Source: an uncultured Gellertiella sp. (GTDB lineage: Bacteria > Pseudomonadota > Alphaproteobacteria > Rhizobiales > Rhizobiaceae). Taken from it: a stretch of 64,000 nt of DNA. Below, one piece after another: positions 36,494-45,487 of this stretch; within the stretch, counting starts at the first letter, position 1, and every line of letters starts with the position of its first letter. The notes below the pieces were generated by a model that worked only from the letters and a program-made list of their open reading frames with translations, did not search any database and was not told the DNA's origin. The position numbers and the translations under genes were made by a program. The stretch is taken from positions 1,240,001 through 1,304,000 of the forward strand of contig NZ_OY735139.1 in the NCBI RefSeq assembly GCF_963457605.1, given 5' to 3'.

Positions 36494-37254
36494 TCGACGC
36501 TCTCGGAAGGCTTGTCCTTCCAGCCGGCGACCAGCACCAGCGAGAAATAGGGCGCGGTGTCATCGGCCTTTTCGGCAAGGCTGATCATGCCTGAATTCTT
36601 CATCGTGCCGCGCTCGACATAGAGCGCCTGCCCGAGCTTGCCTGCGGCTTCGAGCGCCCGGCGGATCTTTGGCAGGTTGCGGCCAACCTTCATGATCACG
36701 GCGGCTTCGGTATCCTTCAGCCGACGGACAAGTTCCGCCTCGTCCATGATGCCGGGCAGCACCGACAGAACATCGTCGCCCTGCACGATCGGCAAGCCCG
36801 CCATCGACCAGCAGCCCGACATCGCGGTAATGCCGGGGATCACTTCCGTCGGGAAGCGGTGGGCAAGCCGGACATGCAGATGCATGTAGGAGCCATAAAA
36901 CAGCGGATCGCCTTCCGACAGGATGGCTACCGTGCGTCCCGCCTCAAGCTCGCGGGCAACGGCGGCAGCCGAGGCGTCATAGAAGGCCGTGATCTGGCTC
37001 TTGTAGTCGGCGTGATCCTTGTGGATCTCGGTGGTGACGGGATAATAGAGCGGCAGTTCCGGCATGCCCTCGCGCACGATGCCATCAACGATGGTGCGCC
37101 CGTTGCCGCGACGGCCTTCCTTGGCGAAATAGGCGAGCACATCGGCCTCTGCCAGTGCCTTGACCGCCTTGACGGTCAAAAGGTCAGGGTCGCCGGGACC
37201 GGTGCCGACGCCGATCAGCCGCCCGGACCTCTGCGTTGCCTGAAGCGCGGTCAA
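36490..37254 (-). CDS. cobI: Precorrin-2 C20-methyltransferase
   Basis: CobI methylates C20 of precorrin-2 to precorrin-3A. The 254-residue protein has LIGVGTGPGDPDLLTVKAVK, ILSEGDPLFYGSYMH, VIPGITAMSGCWSMAGLP and the C-terminal FSLVLVAGW. The best start is the TTG at 37254-37252, which overlaps the cobH stop as TTGA, mirroring the ATGA overlap at its other end. No ATG lies near the conserved N-terminus. The open frame continues upstream to 37515 only as a shadow of cobH. Confidence 0.93.
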   Translation of the reverse strand: MTALQATQRSGRLIGVGTGPGDPDLLTVKAVKALAEADVLAYFAKEGRRGNGRTIVDGIVREGMPELPLYYPVTTEIHKDHADYKSQITAFYDASAAAVARELEAGRTVAILSEGDPLFYGSYMHLHVRLAHRFPTEVIPGITAMSGCWSMAGLPIVQGDDVLSVLPGIMDEAELVRRLKDTEAAVIMKVGRNLPKIRRALEAAGKLGQALYVERGTMKNSGMISLAEKADDTAPYFSLVLVAGWKDKPSESVE

Positions 37255-37883
37255 AGGCCCGGCCTCGCCAGTGAATTCAGCGCCGCCGCCGTCATCGCGC
37301 TGCCGCCGAGGCGACCACGGACGATGGCATAGGGAACGCCATACGAATTTTCCGCCAGTGCATCCTTCGATTCCGCCGCGCCGACAAAACCGACCGGCAT
37401 GCCGAGAATGGCGGCAGGCTTCGGCGCACCGTCGCGCAACAGTTCGAGCAGGTAGAACAGCGCCGTCGGCGCATTGCCGATGGCCACCACCGATCCGGCC
37501 ATCCGCTCCAGCCACAGCCGGATTGCGGCAGCAGAACGGGTATTGCCGATCTCGCGGGCGATCCCGACCGTCTCGGGATTGGAGATTTCGCAGATCACCT
37601 CGTTATTGGCGGGCAACCGTGCATGGGTGACGCCCTTGGCCACCATCTGCGCATCGCAGAAGATCGGTGCACCGGCGGCAAGCGCTGTCCGGGCGGCAGT
37701 GACGAAATCCGGCGAAAAGACGAAATGCCGGGCGGCATCGACCAGCCCGCAGGCATGCACCATCCGCACCGCAACATCGGCTTCCGCTTCGGAAAAACGG
37801 GAAAGATCCGCCTCGCTGCGGATGATCGCGAAGGATTTTTCGTAGATGGCAGTGCCGTCTTTTATGTAATCGTAGTCAGGCAT
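37251..37883 (-). CDS. cobH: Precorrin-8X methylmutase
   Basis: CobH moves the C11 methyl group to C12, turning precorrin-8X into hydrogenobyrinic acid. The 210-residue protein has the catalytic histidine in VRMVHACGLVD, the conserved block GAPIFCDAQMVAKGVT, and GNAPTALFYLLELL. Length is normal. AGGAAT precedes the ATG by six bases and the gene starts two bases after the cobG stop, so cobGHIJ are tightly coupled. Confidence 0.95.
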   Translation of the reverse strand: MPDYDYIKDGTAIYEKSFAIIRSEADLSRFSEAEADVAVRMVHACGLVDAARHFVFSPDFVTAARTALAAGAPIFCDAQMVAKGVTHARLPANNEVICEISNPETVGIAREIGNTRSAAAIRLWLERMAGSVVAIGNAPTALFYLLELLRDGAPKPAAILGMPVGFVGAAESKDALAENSYGVPYAIVRGRLGGSAMTAAALNSLARPGL

Positions 37884-37885
37884 TT

Positions 37886-39253
37886 CTATTCCTGTCGCAA
37901 GGCAGCGGCAATTTCGGCGGAGCCCAGCCGTGTAAGGCAGGAGCGCGCCGATTCGCCAGCGTCTTTCCGGGTGCGCACAAGGGACAAAAGCCCCTGAACG
38001 GCGGTCGCCACGTCATTAGCAGCGATGTAGGCCTGTGGCGAGTGGGATGCGGGACCATTTACGACAAGTCCATAGCCTAATGGCGCACCGACCAGCGTCA
38101 GGAGAGCCGGGGCCGGATGGGCGCAGCCCTTGGGGCAGCCGGAGAGGTGCAGGTCATGGCTGCCGTCGAGAAGTTCGGGCACCTCCCTGATCAACAGCCT
38201 CGCCGCCGCATGGGTGTCGAAAAAGGCGGAAGCACAGCCCGCGATCCCGGCACAGACCGAAACCGAATTGGCGGGATCATCGGGAGAGGCAAGAAAGCCA
38301 AGGCCCGCCGCGAAGACCAGCAACTGGTCGGCACGCCGGGCGTCGAGACCGGGGATCAGGAAGCCATGGTTGGGTGCAAGCCGGAACTCGCCGACGTCAA
38401 GCCGGGCAGCCTCGTCGCAGAGCGACAGGAGGTCGGCAGACTTGACCTGGCAGAAGGCAAGGCCAAGCCCGGCGACGACAGAACCATCAGCCAGTGGATG
38501 CAGCCCGGCGGGCCGCAGGATCGCGGCCTTCCGGCGCGAGGAAACATGGGAATGGCCGCGGGCGGGAAGCCCCGTGATGTCGATATCCCTGCCCCGCGCT
38601 TCGGTTCCGCGACCATGCAATTGCCGCAGCATCTCCATCACCACGCCGACAACATCGGCCTCCTCATAAAGGGCAACCGGCCTTGCGGTTTCGGCGGTGC
38701 CGCCGAGCGACAGCGCCCATCCCGTCCCGGTCCGGTGGCGTGTCGCCTTCAGGCGGAGATCGGCGACCACCGCATCAAGGCTGAAGGGGCCACCGCCATC
38801 GACGATGACGGAAAGCTTGGCGGCAAGCCGGAGCGGCGGCTCCTCGGCTGCCACCGCCTGCCGCAACCGGGCGGCCAGCCGTCGGGCATCGACGATTTCG
38901 GCGGAATCAAGGCCCGACAAAGGCGGCGTCTCGACCGCAAGTCCGGTGGCAAGATCGATACCGGTCGCAAACACCGCCTCCGTCAGCGGCTGAACGGTCT
39001 CGGCCGTCAATCCCCGGATCTGCAGATTGCCGCGCGCGGTCACTTCCAGAATGCCATTGCCGAATTCGGCTGCCGCCCGGGCAATCGCGGCGAGTTCGGC
39101 AGGCGTCAGCCCGCCCGAAGCCGGACGCAGCCGCACCAGCAGGCCATCGCCTGTCTGCATCGGTTTCGACAGCGACGGGCAGACGCCACGACGGGTCGAG
39201 GCGACGGGCTGGTCGTCGGCGGTTCTGAAAAGCGGGGCGGTACCTGAACTCAT
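37886..39253 (-). CDS. cobG: Precorrin-3B synthase
   Basis: CobG is the oxygen-dependent mono-oxygenase that converts precorrin-3A to precorrin-3B, the hallmark of the aerobic B12 route. The 455-residue chain is a nitrite/sulphite-reductase-like protein. The N-terminal ferredoxin-like part reads RRGVCPSLSKPMQTGDGLLV and EVTARGNLQIRGL. Iron-sulphur cysteines lie in VCAGIAGCAS and LSGCPKGCAHPAP near the C-terminus. It heads the coupled cobGHIJ block; 127 bases separate it from cobF. Confidence 0.94.
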   Translation of the reverse strand: MSSGTAPLFRTADDQPVASTRRGVCPSLSKPMQTGDGLLVRLRPASGGLTPAELAAIARAAAEFGNGILEVTARGNLQIRGLTAETVQPLTEAVFATGIDLATGLAVETPPLSGLDSAEIVDARRLAARLRQAVAAEEPPLRLAAKLSVIVDGGGPFSLDAVVADLRLKATRHRTGTGWALSLGGTAETARPVALYEEADVVGVVMEMLRQLHGRGTEARGRDIDITGLPARGHSHVSSRRKAAILRPAGLHPLADGSVVAGLGLAFCQVKSADLLSLCDEAARLDVGEFRLAPNHGFLIPGLDARRADQLLVFAAGLGFLASPDDPANSVSVCAGIAGCASAFFDTHAAARLLIREVPELLDGSHDLHLSGCPKGCAHPAPALLTLVGAPLGYGLVVNGPASHSPQAYIAANDVATAVQGLLSLVRTRKDAGESARSCLTRLGSAEIAAALRQE

Positions 39254-39380
39254 CGGTCATGTCCTCATGCTGCCAGGCCCTGACCGGGCCAATGGCGGCA
39301 AGAACAACCCTTACCACAGGGCAGTCCTTGAGATCGATCAATCGGCGACGACAAATTGCCTCACGGCTTCGCTGAAGCAC

Positions 39381-40154
39381 TCATTCGTCGTCGAAATCGG
39401 CACCCTTCTGCAACAGGTAGATATCCATGATCCAGCCATGGCGGGCCCGCTCCTCGGCGCGCACCCGGCTGATCTCCCCGGCGCAGTCCACGACCGGACC
39501 CGATATCACCACTTCGTCGGGCGTGCCGAGATAGGCGCCCCAGTAGATCTTCGCGTCGGGATCGCTGACCTTGGTGAAGGCCTGTTCGCCATCGAGCATG
39601 ACGACCGCCGTTTCGCAGCGCCCGGGAAAGCTTTCCTGCAGCCGCCTGCCGGTGGTGATCTCGACCGGCTTGCCGACGAGATTGAGCGGAATGCGGTGGC
39701 TGGCACAGAGCGCCTGGATGGAGGTGATGCCGGGAATGACGGTGACATCGAGGTCAACCCTGCCCGAAGCCCTGACCCGCTCGATGATCCGCAGCGTGCT
39801 GTCATAGAGCATCGGATCGCCCCAGACCAGCAGGGCGCAGGTGCCGCCCTCGGCAACCTCGCGCTCGAGCAGGCCGATATAGGCCTCTGAAATCGCCCGG
39901 TGCCATTCATCGACGCCGGAAACATAGGACTGGCCCTCGACCCGGCGCACCGGCAGTGCGAATTCCACGGTACGGCTGGCGGGATTGGTGACGTAGCGGC
40001 GGATGATGTCGCGGCGAATGCCCGCAAGATCCGCCTTCTTCGCGCCCTTGGTCGGCACGAACAGCACATCGGCGCGGTTCAGCGCATTGATCGCCTGCAC
40101 CGTCAGATGTTCGGGATTGCCCGTGCCGATCCCCACCACCAGAATATGTTTCAC
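39381..40154 (-). CDS. cobF: Precorrin-6A synthase (deacetylating)
   Basis: CobF methylates C1 of precorrin-5 with loss of acetate, giving precorrin-6A; it occurs only in the aerobic pathway. The 257-residue protein shows ILVVGIGTGNPEHLTVQAIN, DVLFVPTKGAKKADL, ALLVWGDPMLYDST, VIPGITSIQALCASHRIPLN and a C-terminal AEERARHGWIMDIYLLQ. It is the first gene of the minus-strand set. I found no B12-box (GCCACTG type) or other cobalamin riboswitch core in the 263 bases upstream. Confidence 0.95.
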   Translation of the reverse strand: MKHILVVGIGTGNPEHLTVQAINALNRADVLFVPTKGAKKADLAGIRRDIIRRYVTNPASRTVEFALPVRRVEGQSYVSGVDEWHRAISEAYIGLLEREVAEGGTCALLVWGDPMLYDSTLRIIERVRASGRVDLDVTVIPGITSIQALCASHRIPLNLVGKPVEITTGRRLQESFPGRCETAVVMLDGEQAFTKVSDPDAKIYWGAYLGTPDEVVISGPVVDCAGEISRVRAEERARHGWIMDIYLLQKGADFDDE

Positions 40155-40417
40155 CCGCAGACCCCTTCCAAAGCGTTTTGAGCCGTCCCTCTAAAGAGGA
40201 TTGCGCCTGCCGTCATCTGTTTTTCATGGCACCGCCGTCTGGGTGTCCAGATAGCGCCAGACAGCGATCAGGGTGCCGGAAGACAGCGATGCATCACAGT
40301 CGACGGCCCCCGCAGCGACCATTTACTATGTTTGTTAGGCGCACGTCGATGTTTCTCGCCTATCTGGGATAAGAGCTCAGGCTGAAAAGCGAGACAGGAC
40401 AGGACAGGAGCGGAAGA

Positions 40418-41845
40418 ATGAGCCAGAAAATTGTTCCCGTAATTATGGCGGGCGGCAAGGGTACGCGGCTGTGGCCACTGTCACGGTCATCGGCCCCCAA
40501 ACAGTTCATTCGCTTCATCGGCGACCGCACGCTGTTCCAGAAGACACTGGAACGGGTCGCCGACACCGCGCTTTACGAAGCCCCCGTTGTGGTCACCAAC
40601 GAGGAGTTTCGCTTTCTGGTGGCCGAACAGGCACGTGAAATCGGCATGACGCTGGCCACGATCATCCTGGAACCGGTGGCGCGCAATACCGCCCCCGCCG
40701 TTGCCGCCGCCGCCGCCCTGATCCGCACGACGTCGGGCGACACCGCGCTGATGCAGTTGCTCGCCTCCGACCATGAGATCGATGCCGGCGACAGCTATTT
40801 CGACTGCGTGCGCACCGCCCGCGACGTGGCCCTGTCCGGCAGGCTCGTCACCTTCGGCATCCTGCCGAGCGAGCCTGCGACCGGCTATGGTTATATCCAG
40901 GCAGGTGAGGCCATTTCCGCAGCGGCCAATGCAATCCTGAAATTTGTCGAAAAGCCGCCCGTCGAAACGGCACGCGCCATGCTGGAGGCTGGCGGCTATT
41001 TCTGGAATTCCGGCATGTTCGTCTTCCCGGTCCGCCTGCTGTCGGAAGAATTTGCCCGCCATGCGCCAGAGGCCTGGAATGCCGCCGAACGCGCCGTGGC
41101 AAAATCCACCCGCGATCTCGATTTTACCCGGCTTGATGCCGGGAGTTTTGCCGCAAGCCCCGATATTTCGATCGACTATGCGATCATGGAAAAGACCGTT
41201 CATGGGGCGGTCGTTCCCTCCTCCTTCGCCTGGTCCGACCTCGGCTCCTGGGATTCGATCTGGAAGCTTGGCCAGCGCGATGAAAACGGCAATGTAACGG
41301 ACGGCAATGCGACCCTGGTCAACACCCGCAATTCGCTGGTCATCTCCCATAACGGCCATCTGGCCATCCAGGGCATGGACAATGTCGCGGTGATCGCCAG
41401 CGAGGATGCCGTCTATGTCGGGCGGCTGGAAGACAGCCAGAATGTCGGCCAGCTGGTAAAGCTGCTCGGCGCGCGCCCCGCCACCGCCAGGCTTACCGAA
41501 CAGCACCCGACCAGCTACCGGCCCTGGGGTGGCTATACCTCGATCCTCAATGGTGACCGCTTCCAGGTGAAGCGGATCTTCGTGCAGCCGGACAAGAAGC
41601 TGTCGCTGCAGAAACACCATCACCGTTCCGAACACTGGATCGTCGTCAAGGGTACGGCGGAGGTCACCATCGGCGACCGGGTGCAGATGCTGCGCGAAAA
41701 CGAATCCGTCTATATCCCGCAGGGCGAGATTCACCGCCTCGCCAATCCCGGCAAGATCATGCTGGAACTGATCGAGGTGCAGACCGGCTCCTATCTCGGC
41801 GAGGACGACATCATCCGCATCGTCGATGAATTCGGCAGGCAATAG
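40418..41845 (+). CDS. manC: Mannose-1-phosphate guanylyltransferase / mannose-6-phosphate isomerase
   Basis: This 475-residue bifunctional type II enzyme makes GDP-mannose for polysaccharide. The N-terminal nucleotidyl transferase has VPVIMAGGKGTRLWPLSRS, PKQFIRF, and FVEKP with GYFWNSGMFVF. The C-terminal cupin phosphomannose isomerase has RPWGGYTSIL, KRIFVQPDKKLSLQKHHHRS, EHWIVVKGTAEV and YIPQGEIHRLANPG, with metal ligands in QKHHHRSEHW. The upstream leader contains a tandem ACAGG repeat just before the ribosome site. It is divergent from cobF and shows no adjacent sugar genes; algA/xanB are equivalent names. Confidence 0.93.
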   Translation: MSQKIVPVIMAGGKGTRLWPLSRSSAPKQFIRFIGDRTLFQKTLERVADTALYEAPVVVTNEEFRFLVAEQAREIGMTLATIILEPVARNTAPAVAAAAALIRTTSGDTALMQLLASDHEIDAGDSYFDCVRTARDVALSGRLVTFGILPSEPATGYGYIQAGEAISAAANAILKFVEKPPVETARAMLEAGGYFWNSGMFVFPVRLLSEEFARHAPEAWNAAERAVAKSTRDLDFTRLDAGSFAASPDISIDYAIMEKTVHGAVVPSSFAWSDLGSWDSIWKLGQRDENGNVTDGNATLVNTRNSLVISHNGHLAIQGMDNVAVIASEDAVYVGRLEDSQNVGQLVKLLGARPATARLTEQHPTSYRPWGGYTSILNGDRFQVKRIFVQPDKKLSLQKHHHRSEHWIVVKGTAEVTIGDRVQMLRENESVYIPQGEIHRLANPGKIMLELIEVQTGSYLGEDDIIRIVDEFGRQ

Positions 41846-41915
41846 GCGGGGTCAGGCCAAGGCGCGGGGGAGCGGCGGACAAGCATCTTGAAGCAGGGAC
41901 AAAATGGCTTTAGGG

Positions 41916-41997
41916 TTTGTCAGGGAAAACACGCAAACGACGTTTTGCGTTTGGAATCCGGTTTTCCCGCTCAAACTTGTTTGCGCGAAAAGACAAA
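41916..41997. repeat. Nested inverted repeats in the manC/ATP-grasp gap
   Basis: Three nested pairs occur in about 80 bases: TTTGTC/GACAAA (41916, 41992), GGGAAAAC/GTTTTCCC (41923, 41961), and CGCAAAC/GTTTTGCG (41932, 41942). The segment is AT-richer than its surroundings and precedes the second palindromic repeat. It may be a folded transcript or a remnant of a small repeat element. No credible ORF is present in the 264-base gap. Confidence 0.55.
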
Positions 41998-42012
41998 CGA
42001 AAACAAAGGGAA

Positions 42013-42054
42013 TTAGAGTTCGTAGGGTTCAATATGAACCAGACAGACTCTAGG
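42013..42054. repeat. Palindromic repeat, copy 2 (degenerate)
   Basis: TTAGAGT..GGTTCAATATGAACC..GACAGACTCTAG shares its right half, TATGAACCAGACAGACTCT, with copy 1 (TATGAACCTGACAGACTCT at 27521-27541), one mismatch in 19. The left arm is degenerate. Confidence 0.7.
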
Positions 42055-42109
42055 CCTGATTTCCGGGTTTGGGGCTTCGGCCCTTTCTCGGGGTGCGGGG
42101 AATGGCGAC

Positions 42110-44500
42110 ATGAGGGCGGATGACAGGCACGCAGGGGCAGCGAATGTCGCCCTGGCTGATTATCCGCTCGGCTATTGTCCCGGTTCGGCTGGCTTCGACG
42201 AGATGGTGTCGCCGGATGGCAGGATGCGCGACCACTGGCAGGGCCTTGCAAACTCGCTGCTGAACGACCGTACCGATTATCCCGACCGTTTTGGCCGCGC
42301 CGAGCGCTATCTGCGCGATGCCGGGATCTTTCACCGCGATTATGGAGACACCGGCAAGGGACTGCGCAGCTGGCCACTGTCGGCCTTTCCGGTGCTGCTC
42401 ACCCGGCATGAATTCGACAGCATTGCCGCAGGGCTTGCCGAGCGGGCCGATTTTCTCGAACAGGTCATGGCGGATCTCTACGGCAACAATCGCCTCATTG
42501 CCGAAGGCCTGCTGCCGCCCCGGGCGATTGCCGCCAATCCCGAGTTCCTGCGACCGCTTGTCGGTGTGAAACCTGCAGGTGGACACTATCTGCATTTTTG
42601 CGCCTTCGATCTCGGTCGTGACGCAAGCGGACGGTTCAAGGTGCTGGCCGACCGCACCCAGGCCCCCTCCGGCGCAGGCTTTGCCCTGGAAAACCGGGTG
42701 GCCACCGCCCGGGCCTTTGCAGGCATCCATGACCGCAGTGCCGTTACCCGGCTGTCACCCTTCTTCCAGCAGTTCCGCGACAGCCTGGAAGCGGGCCTTG
42801 ATGCCGAAGACGAGCGGGTGGCGGTGCTGACACCGGGCCGCGCCAATCCCACCTATTTCGAACAGGCCTATCTCGCCCGCTATCTCGGTTTCACGCTGCT
42901 CGAAGGCGAGGATCTGGTGGTGATCGACGGCGTGCTGATGGTGCGCACCATCTCGGGGCCAAAGCCCGTCAGCGTGCTCTGGCGTCGCCAGCACGCGGCA
43001 CTGACAGACCCCCTCGAACTCGACGAAAGCGCCAGCGGCGGCACGCCGGGCCTGATGGAAGCAATCCGGGCCGGCAGCGTCAAGATGGTCAATGCGGCGG
43101 GTTCGGGACTTCTCGAGACAGGCATACTTGCCGCCCACCTGCCCGCAATTGCCCGGCATCTGGCGCGGGGGGAGCTGAAGCTCGACATGGTTGAAACCCT
43201 GTGGGGCGGTGGGCCTCGTCCCCTCCCGCACCAGGGTTTTGCCATCGGCCCGGCCTTTGCCAGCCTGCCGCATTTCGAGCGCAACAGTCTCTATGCGCAT
43301 GCCACACCTGCCGTCTTTGACGGCAATCCCGACCGGGTCGCGCGGGCGATCCCGGTTCTCTCCCGGGTGCCGCTGCTTCAGGGCGGAAAGCTGGTGCCGC
43401 GCCCCCTGATCCTGCGGTTCTTCGCCGCCCGTACCGGCAATGGCTGGGCGGTGATGCCCGGCGGTTTCGCGCGGCTTGCTGCCGGTGACGGCGCTGATCT
43501 GCTCGCCTTTCACCAGGGAGGCAACAGCGCCGATCTCTGGATCGTCAATCCCGATCACCCGCCTGCCGCAAACCCGCCGGTGGTCTCCAGCCCGCCTGAA
43601 GTGCACCGGCAGGCCGGCAATCTGCCGAGCCGCGCGGCCGACAACCTGTTCTGGCTCGGGCGTTATATCGAGCGGGCCGAAGGGGCCTTGCGCATCCTGC
43701 GGGCCTATCATGCCCGGCTGGCCGAAACCGGCAGTCGCCAATTGCCGCTGCTGCTGTCGTTGAGCGCCTATCTCAAGGAGCTCGACATCGACACCGGTGA
43801 CGCGGTGCCGGCCATGCTGCTCGCCAATATCGACAGTGCCGTCTACGCCGCCGGCAATATTCGCGACCGGTTTTCGCCGGATGGCTGGATGGCACTGACC
43901 GATCTGCAAAAGACGGCACATCGCTTCGCCGATACCGTTGCAGACGGCGATGATGCCGCCCATGCCATGACCATCCTGTTGCGAAAGCTCGCAGGCTTTG
44001 CCGGTCTGGTGCATGAAAACATGTACCGTTTCATGGGCTGGCGCTTCCTGATCCTCGGTCGGCATCTGGAGCGGGGATTGCACATGACCCGGTTGCTCGC
44101 CCATTTCACCGCACAGAATGAGTCCGGGGCATGGGCCGTGCCCGGGGCAACTGGCGTGCCCGATGGAGCTGACGATCTGCTTCTGGATATCGGCGACAAT
44201 GTCATGACCCATCGCCGTCACTACAGCGTCACAACCTCGAGCGCCAGCGTCATCGACCTGATGGGACTGGACCCCTTCAACCCGCGCTCGGTGGCCTTCC
44301 AGCTCACCGAAATCGCCGGGACGGTCGCGCAACTGCCGGAGGGTGGTGACGACCGGCTGATGTTGCGCCAGAACGCGCTTGCCATCGCGCAAAGCCTGTC
44401 CGGGCCGCGGGCCGTGCGCCTGACTTCGGAGCGGTTCAGGAGCCTCGAATCGGACCTCGAAGCCTTTGCCGATCACCTCGCGCTTGCCTATCTGAGCTGA
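42110..44500 (+). CDS. Circularly permuted ATP-grasp ligase fused to an alpha-E domain
   Basis: The 796-residue protein has a CP_ATPgrasp_2-type N-terminal half (about 1-490). Landmarks are LPLTR-region FPVLLTRHEFDSIAAGL, QVMADLYGNN, FCAFDLGRD, VLADRTQAPSGAGFALENR, VLTPGRANPTYFEQAYLAR, VIDGVLMVRT, VNAAGSGLLET and PHQGFAIGPAFAS. From about 505 an alpha-E helical domain follows (LPSRAADNLFWLGRYIERAEG, ENMYRFMGWRFLILGRHLER). Known work on amidoligases proposes that these proteins join an amino acid or peptide to a carboxyl group using ATP. It runs four bases ahead of a transglutaminase-like gene; such operons occur across proteobacteria, but their product is unknown. Confidence 0.88.
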   Translation: MRADDRHAGAANVALADYPLGYCPGSAGFDEMVSPDGRMRDHWQGLANSLLNDRTDYPDRFGRAERYLRDAGIFHRDYGDTGKGLRSWPLSAFPVLLTRHEFDSIAAGLAERADFLEQVMADLYGNNRLIAEGLLPPRAIAANPEFLRPLVGVKPAGGHYLHFCAFDLGRDASGRFKVLADRTQAPSGAGFALENRVATARAFAGIHDRSAVTRLSPFFQQFRDSLEAGLDAEDERVAVLTPGRANPTYFEQAYLARYLGFTLLEGEDLVVIDGVLMVRTISGPKPVSVLWRRQHAALTDPLELDESASGGTPGLMEAIRAGSVKMVNAAGSGLLETGILAAHLPAIARHLARGELKLDMVETLWGGGPRPLPHQGFAIGPAFASLPHFERNSLYAHATPAVFDGNPDRVARAIPVLSRVPLLQGGKLVPRPLILRFFAARTGNGWAVMPGGFARLAAGDGADLLAFHQGGNSADLWIVNPDHPPAANPPVVSSPPEVHRQAGNLPSRAADNLFWLGRYIERAEGALRILRAYHARLAETGSRQLPLLLSLSAYLKELDIDTGDAVPAMLLANIDSAVYAAGNIRDRFSPDGWMALTDLQKTAHRFADTVADGDDAAHAMTILLRKLAGFAGLVHENMYRFMGWRFLILGRHLERGLHMTRLLAHFTAQNESGAWAVPGATGVPDGADDLLLDIGDNVMTHRRHYSVTTSSASVIDLMGLDPFNPRSVAFQLTEIAGTVAQLPEGGDDRLMLRQNALAIAQSLSGPRAVRLTSERFRSLESDLEAFADHLALAYLS

Positions 44501-44503
44501 CCC

Positions 44504-45385
44504 ATGCGCTATGCCCTCTCCCTCCGCATCGGCTCCACCTATGCCTGTCCCGTCGCCACGGGCAGACATGTGCTGCGTATCGCACCGCTCGATATGCCCG
44601 ACCGGCAACAGGTCGAGGCGCTTGGCATCAGCATCGATCCCGATCCCGCCAGCCGCCGGGATTTTCTCGGCTTCTTCGGCAATCCGGCAATCGGCATTGC
44701 GATCCGCCATCCCCACCAGCGCCTGGCGGTGACCCTTTCGGCCAGGGTGACGGTCACCGCGCCCCGCTGGAACCGCGACGGCTCGACAGGCCTGCCACAG
44801 CTGGTGCAAGAGATGGAAGCGATCAGGGCCGTAGACGCCACTGCTCCGCACCATTTCGTTGCGCCGAGCCCGCGGCTGCTGACGGCGACTGCCGAACTCT
44901 CTGCCTATGCCGGGAAAAGTCTTGCCGCCGGTCCATCGGTCTTTGCGGTCGCGCAGGACATGATGGAGCGCATTCACCGGGATTTCACCTATGATGCGAA
45001 GGCGACCACCGTCGACACCAGGGCCGCGGATGCGTTCCGGCTGCGGCGCGGCGTCTGTCAGGATTTCGCCCATGTGATGATCCTCGCACTGCGGACGCTC
45101 GGCATACCTGCCGCCTATGTCAGCGGTTACCTCAGGACGCTGCCGCCGAAGGGCAGGCCGAGACTGGTGGGCGCGGATGCCATGCATGCCTGGGCACGGG
45201 TCTGGTGCGGCGCGGCAGCGGGCTGGATCGAATTTGATCCCACCAACCGCATGCTGGCCGGAGAGGACCACATCGTCGCCGGCTTCGGGCGCGATTACAG
45301 CGATATCGCGCCGCTGTCGGGCACAGTCAAAATCCACGGTGACCAGCAAAGCTTCCAGCAGGTCGACATTATCGATATAGGTTAG
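44504..45385 (+). CDS. Transglutaminase-like cysteine peptidase/transferase
   Basis: This 293-residue cytoplasmic protein has an N-terminal Bact_transglu_N beta-sandwich (YALSLRIGSTYACPV, RHVLRIAPLDMPDRQ). The transglutaminase core follows: catalytic Cys in RLRRGVCQDFAHVMILALR, His in DAMHAWARVW, Asp in WIEFDPTNRML. The N-terminus differs slightly from the common Y.Y..PV form but keeps SFTYACPV-like spacing. It pairs with the ATP-grasp/alpha-E protein and probably cleaves or transfers the amide bond that the ligase makes, or the reverse. No signal peptide is present. Confidence 0.9.
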   Translation: MRYALSLRIGSTYACPVATGRHVLRIAPLDMPDRQQVEALGISIDPDPASRRDFLGFFGNPAIGIAIRHPHQRLAVTLSARVTVTAPRWNRDGSTGLPQLVQEMEAIRAVDATAPHHFVAPSPRLLTATAELSAYAGKSLAAGPSVFAVAQDMMERIHRDFTYDAKATTVDTRAADAFRLRRGVCQDFAHVMILALRTLGIPAAYVSGYLRTLPPKGRPRLVGADAMHAWARVWCGAAAGWIEFDPTNRMLAGEDHIVAGFGRDYSDIAPLSGTVKIHGDQQSFQQVDIIDIG

Positions 45386-45487
45386 TATTTTTAAATACAA
45401 TCGCAAGATATAATTTACATTGAAAATAAATAAGAATCTAACATATCGCCGCTATGATGATTTCGGTAAACACCTCAGTAGCGGGTT

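Noticed and set aside
41917-42123. 68-codon open frame before the ATP-grasp gene
   Set aside because: It runs through inverted repeats and the palindrome, with no domain or ribosome site.
42755-45406. 883-codon open frame antisense to the ATP-grasp and transglutaminase genes
   Set aside because: Long antisense frames are expected in GC-rich DNA; its translation has no recognisable domain and the sense genes are well supported.
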